Part shown: positions 18,282 to 27,528 of the stretch, piece by piece | Layout: every line of letters begins with the position of its first letter | Numbering within the stretch: position 1 is the stretch's first letter | The notes under the pieces: model-generated | What the model saw: only the letters and a program-made list of their open reading frames with translations | The model's database searches: none | What the model was told of the DNA's origin: nothing | Assembly (NCBI GenBank): GCA_040779335.1 | Contig: JBFONV010000005.1 | Location: forward strand, 62,001-126,000 | Direction of reading: 5' to 3' | DNA length: 64,000 bases | From: JBFONV01 sp040779335 | GTDB taxonomy: Bacteria > Pseudomonadota > Gammaproteobacteria > Enterobacterales > Alteromonadaceae | Program-made: the position numbers and the translations under genes

Positions 18282-19568
18282 TTAATTTTCAATAAAGCGC
18301 TCAATGTCAGCTTTATCTTGTTTAATCAATCTATTCCATTCTCTTGCTGGCATTTTCACCTCCAGCAAGCAATTGCCATCTTCATCATAAGATTCATCAG
18401 CGATACAATTTAACTGATAGAGCTCTCCTCTGAATTTACCTGCTGATGGCGGAATTTTTAAGCTATGTCTTACTAATTGCTTTCCTAAGCGTTCAGCGAG
18501 CGCTTGAAAAAGCAGTTCGATACCAATTCCAGCTTGTGCCGAAAGCCATACTCTTACTGGCATGCCGTGTTCATCTCTGTCAATACGCGGCTCGATATCA
18601 CCTAATTGGTCTATTTTGTTACAAACTATTAGACGTGGTACTTCATCCGCTTCTATTTCAGCCAGAACATGTTCAACTTGCTCAATGTTTTCACTACGAC
18701 GCTCATCAAAGATATCAACAACATGCAGCAAAAGTTCAGCTTCACGAGTTTCCGTTAATGTCGCTTTAAACGCGGCAACTAAGTCATGAGGCAAATGACG
18801 GATAAAGCCAACGGTATCCGCGAGTATGACACGTCCCACGTCTTCAACTTCTATTCTTCGCAATGTTGGGTCGAGTGTTGCAAACAATTGATCTGCAGCG
18901 TATACCTCCGCTTTGGTAATGCAATTAAATAACGTCGACTTACCTGCGTTGGTGTAACCCACCAAAGATACTGTTGGTATTTCCGCTCGGTTACGCGCCC
19001 GCCGCCCTTGCTGTCTCTGGCGTTCAACTTTTTCTAAACGTTTTCGAATATTGACCATGCGTTCACGCAATAGACGTCTATCGGTTTCTAGTTGCGTTTC
19101 ACCTGGACCTCTTAGTCCTATCCCGCCTTTTTGACGCTCAAGGTGAGTCCAACCTCTGATCAAGCGGGTACTTATATGTTTAAGTTGCGCTAACTCTACT
19201 TGCAATTTACCTTCATGGGTGCGCGCACGCTGTGCAAATATATCCAAAATAAGCGTCGTTCTATCGACAACGCGACACTCACATAACGCTTCAATATTTT
19301 TTTCCTGTGAAGGCGATAGGCTATGATTAAACAAGACAATATTTGCATCATATAAGCGCACTGCTTCCGCAATTTCTTGTGCTTTACCACTACCTACGAA
19401 AAATTTGCTGTGGGGTGTGTTACGCTTACCCGTGACAATATTAAGTGCAGTAACGCCTGCCGAACTTACAAGCATTTCAAACTCTTGTAAATCTTCTCGC
19501 GCGTTTTCATCGGGAAAATCTATATGAACAAGTATCGCTTGCTCACCTGCCTGATAACGATCAAACAA
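18282..19568 (-). CDS. hflX: Ribosome-associated GTPase HflX
   Basis: GTPase that splits stalled or heat-damaged 70S ribosomes. 428 residues with an N-terminal HflX domain (MFDRYQAGEQAILVHIDF), the RGPGETQLETDRR linker, P-loop GYTNAGKST near residue 206 and DTVGFIRHLPHDLVAAF (G3). The start is a TTG at 19568; the following residues match the known HflX N-terminus, so the rare start is probably real and may lower expression. Between hfq and hflK, as in E. coli. Confidence 0.95.
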   Translation of the reverse strand: MFDRYQAGEQAILVHIDFPDENAREDLQEFEMLVSSAGVTALNIVTGKRNTPHSKFFVGSGKAQEIAEAVRLYDANIVLFNHSLSPSQEKNIEALCECRVVDRTTLILDIFAQRARTHEGKLQVELAQLKHISTRLIRGWTHLERQKGGIGLRGPGETQLETDRRLLRERMVNIRKRLEKVERQRQQGRRARNRAEIPTVSLVGYTNAGKSTLFNCITKAEVYAADQLFATLDPTLRRIEVEDVGRVILADTVGFIRHLPHDLVAAFKATLTETREAELLLHVVDIFDERRSENIEQVEHVLAEIEADEVPRLIVCNKIDQLGDIEPRIDRDEHGMPVRVWLSAQAGIGIELLFQALAERLGKQLVRHSLKIPPSAGKFRGELYQLNCIADESYDEDGNCLLEVKMPAREWNRLIKQDKADIERFIEN

Positions 19569-19601
19569 ATGAGCAACGCCTAACAGAATTGCTGGTTTTC
19601 A

Positions 19602-19865
19602 TTAAGCCTGAGGATCCTGATTGTAACTGGTTTGATCCATTGATGGTGCCGGCATAGTTGAAACGGCCCGAGCTGGTACAACAGTTGAAATGGCGTGTTT
19701 ATAAACCATTTGACTGACAGTATTTTTTAGCAAAATAACGAATTGGTCAAAAGATTCAACTTGTCCTTGTAATTTGATGCCATTAACTAAATATATTGCT
19801 ACCGGAATGCGATCACGACGTAAAGCATTCAAAAATGGGTCTTGTAAAGATTGCCCCTTTGCCAT
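19602..19865 (-). CDS. hfq: RNA chaperone Hfq
   Basis: 87-residue Sm-like hexameric protein that pairs small RNAs with mRNAs. The Sm1 (DPFLNALRRDRIPVAIYLVNGIKLQG) and Sm2 (KNTVSQMVYKHAISTVVP, with the YKHA motif) regions are both intact. The C-terminal tail is short (about 20 residues) compared with E. coli. Located between miaA and hflX, the standard place. Confidence 0.98.
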   Translation of the reverse strand: MAKGQSLQDPFLNALRRDRIPVAIYLVNGIKLQGQVESFDQFVILLKNTVSQMVYKHAISTVVPARAVSTMPAPSMDQTSYNQDPQA

Positions 19866-19954
19866 TATTTGGCCCCTTTTGTTATTGTTAGTAAAATATT
19901 TCTTTCGCTTTTTTAACTGCTTACTTCTTTCAACTGTTAATTATACACCAATGT

Positions 19955-20890
19955 TTACAGATTGCTTATTGCTGATAATACTTGTTTTAAATTAAATTCA
20001 TCTTCCATGGCTAAGTGCTGTAAATCTGGCCAACCTCTTAACCAAGTTAACTGGCGTTTAGCTAATTGTCTTGTTGCACAAACGCCTTTAAAAACCATTT
20101 CTTGATGTGTGTAGTCACCGTTTAAGTATTGCCACATTTGTCGGTAGCCAACACACCGCATTGACGGTAAATCGAGATGTAAATCACCTCTGGCTTTTAA
20201 TTGTCGTACTTCTTCTTCAAAACCTTGAGCAATCATTTGCTCAAAGCGCAACTCTATACGTTCATGTAAGACTTTTCGATCACTTGGCGTGATCGAAAAT
20301 TGTAAAACATCCCCCGAAACTTTCTCACCTTTTATTTCGGTTAATTGTGACAAAGTGTTTCCCGTTGTACGAAAAACCTCCACCGCACGTGTCAATCGTT
20401 GTGGATCGTTAGGGTGAATTCGCTCAGCAGCTATTGGATCGCATGCTTGTAACTGTTCATGTACATATTGCCAGCCATATTGCTTAGCATCACGTTCAAT
20501 GTCTGCTCGCACCGTCATATTGGCTTCAGGTAACGGTGAAATTCCCTCAATAAGTCCTTTAAAGTACATCATAGTACCACCGACTAAAATGGGAATTCGA
20601 TTATTAGCCCTACTATTAGCGATCTCGGCTAATGCGTCAGAGCAAAATTGCGCCACAGAATAACTTTGCGCGGCATCAATAATATTAATAAGTTTATGTG
20701 GATAATTAGCGAGTTCTTCAGCCGTTGGCTTGGCTGTACCTATATCCATGTCTCTGTATATCAATGCCGAATCAACACTAATAATATCACACGGCAAGTT
20801 ATCGTATAACGCCATGGCAAGTGCTGTTTTTCCTGATGCTGTCGGCCCCATTAAACAAATCACTGGTGGCTGCTTTAAAGTTGATGACAT
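19955..20890 (-). CDS. miaA: tRNA dimethylallyltransferase
   Basis: Adds the isopentenyl group to A37 of tRNAs that read UNN codons. 311 residues with P-loop GPTASGKTAL (15-24), the SVDSALIYRDMDIGTAKP segment and a DPQRLTRAVEV motif near 160. Upstream mutL ends 23 bp before it. Confidence 0.97.
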   Translation of the reverse strand: MSSTLKQPPVICLMGPTASGKTALAMALYDNLPCDIISVDSALIYRDMDIGTAKPTAEELANYPHKLINIIDAAQSYSVAQFCSDALAEIANSRANNRIPILVGGTMMYFKGLIEGISPLPEANMTVRADIERDAKQYGWQYVHEQLQACDPIAAERIHPNDPQRLTRAVEVFRTTGNTLSQLTEIKGEKVSGDVLQFSITPSDRKVLHERIELRFEQMIAQGFEEEVRQLKARGDLHLDLPSMRCVGYRQMWQYLNGDYTHQEMVFKGVCATRQLAKRQLTWLRGWPDLQHLAMEDEFNLKQVLSAISNL

Positions 20891-20913
20891 AAAACTGCGA
20901 TCTTTGTTTTCGT

Positions 20914-22755
20914 TTAATTAAGCTGGCTTATTTCAGATGTGAGGTCAACCACAACGGAATTCAAGTGCAATTGTTGCTCAAACGACAATGAAAGTAATTT
21001 TTTAGCTTGCATCAATAATTCCTGTGCTGATTCATAAGTGTATAAATCACTACTCATTACTATTGCCAATGCCTGCTGCCAATGACTTGCTGATAGCGCA
21101 TTTTTTTTAGCTTCATCCATAATTTCATCGAGTAAGACGTTAAAACATTGGCTAACGTCTTTGTGACGCAACAAGGCCGGAAACTGTTTAATTTTAACAA
21201 ACTGGCTGGCACCGACTTCAAGGATGATACCTAACTGAATAAAACATTGTTGATGTTGACCCACAAACACATGTTGCTCATCGGACAATTTAATTTTAAC
21301 GGGCAATAACAGCGGCTGACTGATAATTCCTTGTTCAGTTCGTTCTGCCAAAATGTGCTGATTAATACTTTTCGATAATGCAGATAACGATAACAACCTT
21401 AACTCGTTTTTAATTTCCATTACGCCGTAACACGGTGGAATAAAATGTATTAATTGCTCACTTGAACATAACCTGCTGGCTGACTGTTTTTCCGCTTCAT
21501 CATGTGCGTCAATCTCTTGGTGAATAATCGGCGTCATCAGTTCTTGATAAGCTTGTGCGGCACTGGCCGAAGCATGTTTGCGCTCAGGCATCCCTCCATA
21601 ATGCTTGGGATCGATTCTATAAGTTTGGTTTGTAGACTCCGCCACCTGCGTAAGTGGCTTGATATAATCTTGGCTAGTGACATATGATTGCCCAGCCACC
21701 TGATTTGGTTGCGCACGCTCGATTACTGCTGTTGGTAGTTTTTCATCAATCAATGACATTTCTGCTTGCAGAGCGTTATCACATACCGAATAAATAAAAT
21801 CGTGCACATATCGCCCTTGATGAAACCTTACTTCATGCTTGGCGGGATGAACGTTAACATCGACTTCTCGATAATCAAGGGATAAAAACAACACAAATGC
21901 GGGATAAGCATCAGACGGCAGCAGATCGGCATAAGCTTGGCGAATCGCGTGATTGATTAGTTTATCGCGCATCATCCGGCCATTAACATAGCTATAACAG
22001 AGATCATTTTGATTGCGATAATAATCAGGTTTTGCCAACCAGCCCCAAAGATGCAGGTTGTCATGCTGGCAATCGACCTCGATGGCACTATCGATAAAGC
22101 CTTGACCACAAACTTGCGCTACTCTTTTAGCGTACTGACTGCTATCTTTAGCGGCGCGATACTGACGAACCACTTTGCCGTTATGCGCCAAAATAAAAGT
22201 AACATCGAACCTTGCCAGTGCAATACGTTTGATAATTTCTTCAATATGGGTAAATTCGGTTTTTTCTGTCCTTAAAAATTTTCGTCGCGCAGGGGTATTA
22301 AAAAATAAATCCTTCACATCAATAGTTGTGCCGTTGGGGTGTGCAGCAGGTTGCACCAGCACTTTCATATCTCGCCCTTCCGCACACGCTTGCCATGCCG
22401 CGTCTTGATCTGTGGGCTTTGAGGTCAGCGTTAAACGAGCAACAGAGCTGATACTCGCAAGTGCTTCTCCTCTAAATCCTAGGCTACTGATTGATTCTAA
22501 ATCATTTAAATCTTTAATTTTACTGGTGGCATGGCGACTTAACGCAAGTGTTAGTTCATCTTTGACAATACCACAACCATTATCAGTAATACGAATGCGT
22601 TTAGAGCCACCTTTTTCAATATCAATTTGAATTTTTGTGGCTCCAGCATCTAGGCTATTTTCCACTAATTCTTTAATAACAGAGGCAGGACGTTCTACCA
22701 CTTCGCCAGCTGCTATTTGGTTAGCAAGCCGGGCTGGCAATATTTCAATGGTCAT
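20914..22755 (-). CDS. mutL: DNA mismatch repair protein MutL
   Basis: GHKL ATPase that links MutS to downstream repair factors. 613 residues. N-terminal ATPase motifs: IAAGEVVERPASVIKELVENSLDAG (Glu/Asn catalytic region), DNGCGI, GFRGEALASI. The C-terminal dimerisation domain begins near residue 420 after a variable linker. I see no DQHAxxExxxxE metal motif, so this is the non-endonuclease MutL type that works with MutH. Confidence 0.97.
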   Translation of the reverse strand: MTIEILPARLANQIAAGEVVERPASVIKELVENSLDAGATKIQIDIEKGGSKRIRITDNGCGIVKDELTLALSRHATSKIKDLNDLESISSLGFRGEALASISSVARLTLTSKPTDQDAAWQACAEGRDMKVLVQPAAHPNGTTIDVKDLFFNTPARRKFLRTEKTEFTHIEEIIKRIALARFDVTFILAHNGKVVRQYRAAKDSSQYAKRVAQVCGQGFIDSAIEVDCQHDNLHLWGWLAKPDYYRNQNDLCYSYVNGRMMRDKLINHAIRQAYADLLPSDAYPAFVLFLSLDYREVDVNVHPAKHEVRFHQGRYVHDFIYSVCDNALQAEMSLIDEKLPTAVIERAQPNQVAGQSYVTSQDYIKPLTQVAESTNQTYRIDPKHYGGMPERKHASASAAQAYQELMTPIIHQEIDAHDEAEKQSASRLCSSEQLIHFIPPCYGVMEIKNELRLLSLSALSKSINQHILAERTEQGIISQPLLLPVKIKLSDEQHVFVGQHQQCFIQLGIILEVGASQFVKIKQFPALLRHKDVSQCFNVLLDEIMDEAKKNALSASHWQQALAIVMSSDLYTYESAQELLMQAKKLLSLSFEQQLHLNSVVVDLTSEISQLN

Positions 22756-22763
22756 AATTAACT

Positions 22764-24086
22764 TTATTCTGCTCGTGGAATTTTTAAGGTTTGTCCGATC
22801 CTGACAACATTAGACTTGAGATTATTAGCGAGTTTGAGTTGACCAACAGAGACATTATATCGTTGTGCGACCACGGATAACGATTCACCTCGACTTACTC
22901 TATGCTCTTTCGTTCGAATTGCTGCGAGTAAAGTGCCATCAGGAGGGTTTCGAGTAAAATAATTATTGATCGCAATTGCAATCGACTTCGCTAATTTTTG
23001 CTGATGGGCCGAGCTATTGAGCAGCTTTTCTTCATGTGGATTGGAAATAAAACCAGTTTCAATCAACACCGACGGAATATCGGCCGATTTTAATACAGCC
23101 AAACTCAATCCCTCAGGCTTTTTTTTATGTAATTTAGTGACTTTGCCCATTTGCTGAACTACATGTTCAGCAAATTCGTAACTACTGCTCATGGTATATT
23201 CTTTTTTCATATCAGCAAGGGTAATGGCCAAATTTTCATCTTTAGTTTTCTTAATAGTTTCGCCTGCCCCACCCAGTAATTCAGATTCTTTTTCCCGATT
23301 TGAAATCCAGCGAGTAAATTCTGAATTGGCCCGTCGTGTTGATTGCACCAAAACAGAGGCACCTCGAGGTTTTGATGAGGTAAAGGCATCTGCATGGATA
23401 GAAATGAGTAGGTCTGCTTTATTTTTTCGAGCTAATTCCACTTTACGATTATGGTTAACATAATAGTCGCCGGTGCGGATCATCACTGCTTTCATGCCAT
23501 TTTGGCGGTTGACTAAATCAGCAAGCTTTTGTGCGATTTTCAACGTGACCCGTTTCTCATAAGAACCACGGGCGCCAATCGAACCTGGATCATCACCACC
23601 ATGCCCCGCCACAATTGCCACGACAATATCTCTTTTACTATCAACTTGGGGTTGGCTGACCGTTTTACTCACTCGACCTTTATCGTATAAATCGATAACA
23701 AGGCGGTTACCATATTGTCCTGCTGGCGCCAGAGGGAATACCGCCAGTTTATAGTTTTCAGCCAATTCGACTACTAGGCGAGTAGACCCCTTCTTTTTCG
23801 GTGAACTGGTGCGGATGCGTTTAATACGATCATCATTTTTTGCTAATGACGTCAGCGCTACGGCATTCTTACTATCAGCAAAATCAATAACAAGGCGCTG
23901 TGGATTAGACAAACTAAAATAGCTAAATTCAGGTTTTTTACTTAAATCAAACACAATACGTGTGTTTTCTGGTGCTGGCCATATACGTATACCGTCAATA
24001 GTATTAGCCGCTGAAGATGGAAAAACAGTCCCAAGCCAAAAAATCGCTACATATACTAATTGTTTGATCTTTAAGCTAAATTGCAT
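22764..24086 (-). CDS. amiB: N-acetylmuramoyl-L-alanine amidase AmiB-like
   Basis: Periplasmic zinc amidase that splits septal peptidoglycan during division. 440 residues: signal peptide (1-26), AMIN domain (about 28-130), Amidase_3 domain with zinc ligands in AGHGGDDPG, an Arg/Glu segment YEKRVTLK, SIHADAF and the catalytic Glu in LIETGFIS, then a C-terminal LysM (about 394-438). Its activator EnvC is also encoded in this window (47945-49078). Directly adjacent to the tsaE stop. Confidence 0.95.
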   Translation of the reverse strand: MQFSLKIKQLVYVAIFWLGTVFPSSAANTIDGIRIWPAPENTRIVFDLSKKPEFSYFSLSNPQRLVIDFADSKNAVALTSLAKNDDRIKRIRTSSPKKKGSTRLVVELAENYKLAVFPLAPAGQYGNRLVIDLYDKGRVSKTVSQPQVDSKRDIVVAIVAGHGGDDPGSIGARGSYEKRVTLKIAQKLADLVNRQNGMKAVMIRTGDYYVNHNRKVELARKNKADLLISIHADAFTSSKPRGASVLVQSTRRANSEFTRWISNREKESELLGGAGETIKKTKDENLAITLADMKKEYTMSSSYEFAEHVVQQMGKVTKLHKKKPEGLSLAVLKSADIPSVLIETGFISNPHEEKLLNSSAHQQKLAKSIAIAINNYFTRNPPDGTLLAAIRTKEHRVSRGESLSVVAQRYNVSVGQLKLANNLKSNVVRIGQTLKIPRAE

Positions 24087-24578
24087 TTAAGTCTTTTCCT
24101 CGACAATATTCACTAACGCAGTTAAAGCACGGCTGCCCAGCTCACTATTTACTGTAAAAGTAATATTACGCTGTTCGTTGTTATATTCAATATTAATTGT
24201 TATATCAGCCTCAGCGAGTAGACCGTAACCTTTTTCAGGCCATTCTATAAAACAACTATTTTTGTCACCAAAGTAATCCCTAATCCCCATGTATTCAAGT
24301 TCTTCAGGATCAGATAAACGATATAAATCAAAATGATAAACACACCAATCGTCTATTTCATAGGGCTCTACTAACGTATAGGTTGGGCTTTTAACATTAC
24401 CAACGTGCCCCATTCCCTGCACAAAACCGCGAGTTAACGTTGTTTTACCTGCACCAAGCTCGCCATTTAAATAAACAACAACCCCTCGCTTTAACACTTG
24501 CTTTACTACGGTAGACAATGCCTTACCCATTGCTATGGTGGCCGTTTCATCTATTAACAAAAATGTTTTCTGTTGCAT
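24087..24578 (-). CDS. tsaE: tRNA threonylcarbamoyladenosine biosynthesis ATPase TsaE
   Basis: ATPase of the TsaB-TsaD-TsaE complex that makes t6A37 in tRNA. 163 residues with P-loop LNGELGAGKTTLTRGF (near 37-52), SPTYTLVEPY and the HFDLYRL motif. The stop codon abuts the amiB start (TAAATG), so the two are probably coupled. Confidence 0.96.
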   Translation of the reverse strand: MQQKTFLLIDETATIAMGKALSTVVKQVLKRGVVVYLNGELGAGKTTLTRGFVQGMGHVGNVKSPTYTLVEPYEIDDWCVYHFDLYRLSDPEELEYMGIRDYFGDKNSCFIEWPEKGYGLLAEADITINIEYNNEQRNITFTVNSELGSRALTALVNIVEEKT

Positions 24579-24623
24579 TATTTATCTTGTCTTAAGTTTT
24601 CTTGTAACTAGTTATAGCCAACC

Positions 24624-26138
24624 CTAATTCACTAATTGTTGAATTACAGTCATTAAATCGCTCGCCAGCATACCACGCTGACCGTTGCTAGTGGCAATGA
24701 TATCAGCTGCTTGCCCATGAATAAATGTTGCTAGTCTAGTCGCAGCCATTGGATCGTTTATTTGTAACAATAAAGCAGCAATAATTCCAGACAAAACATC
24801 CCCCATGCCACCACTAGCCATACCAGGATTACCACTGGTATTTACCCAAACATCATGGCCATCAGAAATCAGACTACCTGCGCCTTTTAATACACAAACA
24901 CCACCATAAAGTGACGCGATTTTTTTAGCTGCATCGAAACGGTTTTTTAATACTTGTGCAATACTACATCCAAGCAATACTGACGCTTCTCCTGGATGCG
25001 GTGTAAGCACCCACTTATCGCTATAACATTTATTTTTAGCAACAAAGTGCAGAGCATCAGCATCAACAATACAGGTTTTATTTAAGCCAATAGCCCAGTC
25101 AAACAATTGTGCCGCCCAATCATCTTGACCAAGACCTGGGCCTATAATTAATACTTTTGCTTTTTTTACGGTATTTTTTAACTTAAGTAAATCTAGCTGA
25201 TCGGGCAACAACATGATTTCAGGTCGACCACTAAAAACCATCGCCTTATTTTCGTGGTGGCAACATACCGCCATTAGCCCTGCGCCTGCACGCAAAGCCG
25301 CTTCACTGGCGAGCCGAATGGCTCCTGGCATGCCTTTATTGCCTCCCACGGCTAACACCAAACCGACATCCCCTTTATGACTGGTCAGTATACGTTTACC
25401 TAAACTAGGTAAATTTGTCGGTCCTTGAACAAAAACACTAGTCGGTATTTGCGCAATGAACGTGCTGCCAATATTTAAATCGGCTAAATACAATTCACCA
25501 ACAAAATCTGCTGCCTGACCAGTCAACAATCCCTGTTTGAGGACAATAAAAGTGACGGTTTCATCGGCCCTTACCGCAATATCTGCAACGCCAGTATTCG
25601 CACAGAGTCCAGATGGAATGTCGACACTAAGTGTCCTTGCTTTATGCTTATTCACTGCAGTGATAATTTGTTTGAACGGGGTGGCCAGCACGCCCTTAAA
25701 GCCAATACCAAATAGGCAATCTACAATTAAATCGCCAGAAAATTTGTTGATAACGTCGCAGGCCGGTTCATGCTCAGGGATAAAATCAACAGCAACTGAA
25801 GTTCCTTTTAACATGTCTAGTGCAATCTGCGCGTCACCTTTTATATCTTCTTGTTGCGCAATAATTAACACGGTCACTTTAACATTGGCCACAGCGGCTA
25901 AACGAGCAATGATATAACCATCACCGCCATTATTACCTTTGCCACAAATGATCAGTATATTACTGCTGTTTGGATGCAGGTTTCTCAAGTGCGTAAACAC
26001 TGCAGCACCTGCCTTTTCCATCAAGGCAAACATTTCTACACCCAGACTTTTTGCTACGATAGCTTCGTTCTGCTGAACTTGCCTAGCGTCAAACGCAGGC
26101 TGTGGTAAACTATCGAGTAATTTTATTGAATTCATCAT
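24624..26138 (-). CDS. nnr: Bifunctional NAD(P)H-hydrate epimerase / ADP-dependent dehydratase
   Basis: Repairs hydrated NAD(P)H. 504 residues: N-terminal YjeF_N epimerase domain (about 1-220, with GKGNNGGDGY) and C-terminal carbohydrate-kinase-like dehydratase domain (about 235-500, with PGLGQDDW, TPHPGEAS and NPGMASGGMGDVLSG). First gene of the long nnr-to-hflC run. Its start codon is only 10 bp from that of divergent queG, so its promoter must overlap queG coding sequence. A second ATG follows immediately. Confidence 0.95.
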   Translation of the reverse strand: MMNSIKLLDSLPQPAFDARQVQQNEAIVAKSLGVEMFALMEKAGAAVFTHLRNLHPNSSNILIICGKGNNGGDGYIIARLAAVANVKVTVLIIAQQEDIKGDAQIALDMLKGTSVAVDFIPEHEPACDVINKFSGDLIVDCLFGIGFKGVLATPFKQIITAVNKHKARTLSVDIPSGLCANTGVADIAVRADETVTFIVLKQGLLTGQAADFVGELYLADLNIGSTFIAQIPTSVFVQGPTNLPSLGKRILTSHKGDVGLVLAVGGNKGMPGAIRLASEAALRAGAGLMAVCCHHENKAMVFSGRPEIMLLPDQLDLLKLKNTVKKAKVLIIGPGLGQDDWAAQLFDWAIGLNKTCIVDADALHFVAKNKCYSDKWVLTPHPGEASVLLGCSIAQVLKNRFDAAKKIASLYGGVCVLKGAGSLISDGHDVWVNTSGNPGMASGGMGDVLSGIIAALLLQINDPMAATRLATFIHGQAADIIATSNGQRGMLASDLMTVIQQLVN

Positions 26139-26148
26139 TGTCTCTATC

Positions 26149-27294
26149 GTGCCAACCGCTCATATTAACTATCAGAAATTAGCTGAAAAAATCAAGCTTT
26201 GGGGTCAAGAACTTGGTTTCGCGCAAGTTGGCATAGCTGACATTGACTTAGCCGATCAAGAAACGGCCCTTATGGATTGGCTTGAAAAAAATTATCATGG
26301 CGACATGGATTACATGGAACGCCACGGTCTGATGCGTGCCCGAGCACAAGAGTTAGTTGAAGGTACCTTAAGTGTTATCAGTGTCCGTTTAAATTATCTC
26401 CCGACAGATGCAAAATTTGCCAAGATCCTTAAATCACCAGATCATGCCTATATCAGCCGGTACGCATTAGGACGCGATTATCACAAGTTAATGAGAAAGC
26501 GTCTTAAACAACTTGGTGACAAAATTAAGCAACATTGCCAAGAGTTTAATTTTAGACCTTTTGTCGACTCCGCACCTATTTTAGAACGCCCGTTAGCCGC
26601 TAAAGCTGGCCTAGGCTGGGTCGGAAAACATTCTTTATTAATTAACAAACAAGCCGGTTCCTGGTTTTTCTTGGGAGAGTTATTAGTCGACATTCCTTTG
26701 CCGTCTGATAACCAGCTCGATAATCATTGTGGCACTTGTGTTGCCTGTATAAAAATTTGTCCAACAGGAGCCATTGTCGAACCATATGTGGTGGACGCTC
26801 GCCGTTGTATTTCCTATTTAACCATCGAATTGCGTGAAGCCATCCCCGTTGAATTTCGGCCTTTGCTCGGAAATCGCATATACGGTTGCGACGATTGCCA
26901 GCTGATATGTCCGTGGAATAAATTCGCCAAGCTAAGCAATGAAGATGATTTCAGCCCCAGACAAAACCTAGATGAAATAGACTTGTTAACCTTATTTGCA
27001 TGGGATGAATCCACCTTTTTAACTAAAACAGAAGGCTCACCAATACGCCGTATTGGTTATCAATGTTGGCAAAGAAACCTCGCCGTCGCACTTGGCAACG
27101 CCCCTTTTAAAGACGAAATACTTAGCGTACTGCAAGGTCAATTAGGCTCTGCTGAGCCTATGGTTGCTGAGCATATTCTATGGGCAATAGAGCAACAAAC
27201 TGAAAAAAAACACGGAGATACAACAACGATTAATGAACGCCTAACCGCTAGGTTAATTCGTTCAGTAGAAAAAGGCTTACCAAGAGATGCATAA
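26149..27294 (+). CDS. queG: Epoxyqueuosine reductase
   Basis: Cobalamin and iron-sulfur enzyme for the last step of queuosine synthesis in tRNA. 381 residues; two [4Fe-4S] cysteine sets, CGTCVACIKICPTGAI (about 200-215) and CDDCQLICPWN (about 246-256), plus the DSAPILERPLAAKAGLGWVGKHS segment. Start GTG at 26149. Divergent from nnr as in E. coli. Confidence 0.96.
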   Translation: MPTAHINYQKLAEKIKLWGQELGFAQVGIADIDLADQETALMDWLEKNYHGDMDYMERHGLMRARAQELVEGTLSVISVRLNYLPTDAKFAKILKSPDHAYISRYALGRDYHKLMRKRLKQLGDKIKQHCQEFNFRPFVDSAPILERPLAAKAGLGWVGKHSLLINKQAGSWFFLGELLVDIPLPSDNQLDNHCGTCVACIKICPTGAIVEPYVVDARRCISYLTIELREAIPVEFRPLLGNRIYGCDDCQLICPWNKFAKLSNEDDFSPRQNLDEIDLLTLFAWDESTFLTKTEGSPIRRIGYQCWQRNLAVALGNAPFKDEILSVLQGQLGSAEPMVAEHILWAIEQQTEKKHGDTTTINERLTARLIRSVEKGLPRDA

Positions 27295-27322
27295 TAAGCC
27301 TGATACTTTTATATAATAGAAG

Positions 27323-27517
27323 CTATTGCTTCCTCTTTAACTTCCTTTGCTGACATGAATATAACACTTTCGTTTTACCCTCATTTGTAAAACCATTCCA
27401 TCCAGTAATTTCATCAATATGGCGATAACACCCCAAACAGATATCATTGTTATCCAAGCAACAATTGCGCACGCATGGGCTAGCAACCGTAGCAATAACG
27501 TTATCATTATCGTTCAT
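27323..27517 (-). CDS. DUF1289 cysteine-rich small protein
   Basis: 64 residues with the family signature SPCVRNCCLDNNDICLGCYR: the cysteines suggest a metal or Fe-S site. A GTG one codon upstream (27520) is a possible start; I prefer the ATG. It begins 11 bp after the stop of the large sensor-like gene (27529), so they may be cotranscribed. Function unknown; the family often sits beside tRNA or iron-sulfur genes. Confidence 0.85.
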   Translation of the reverse strand: MNDNDNVIATVASPCVRNCCLDNNDICLGCYRHIDEITGWNGFTNEGKTKVLYSCQQRKLKRKQ

Positions 27518-27528
27518 CACAAGATCTG

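Noticed and set aside
18446..18769. 107-codon open frame on the plus strand
   Set aside because: Antisense shadow of hflX, whose GTPase motifs are clear.
25537..25917. 126-codon open frame on the plus strand
   Set aside because: Antisense to the epimerase half of nnr, which is strongly conserved; no independent support.
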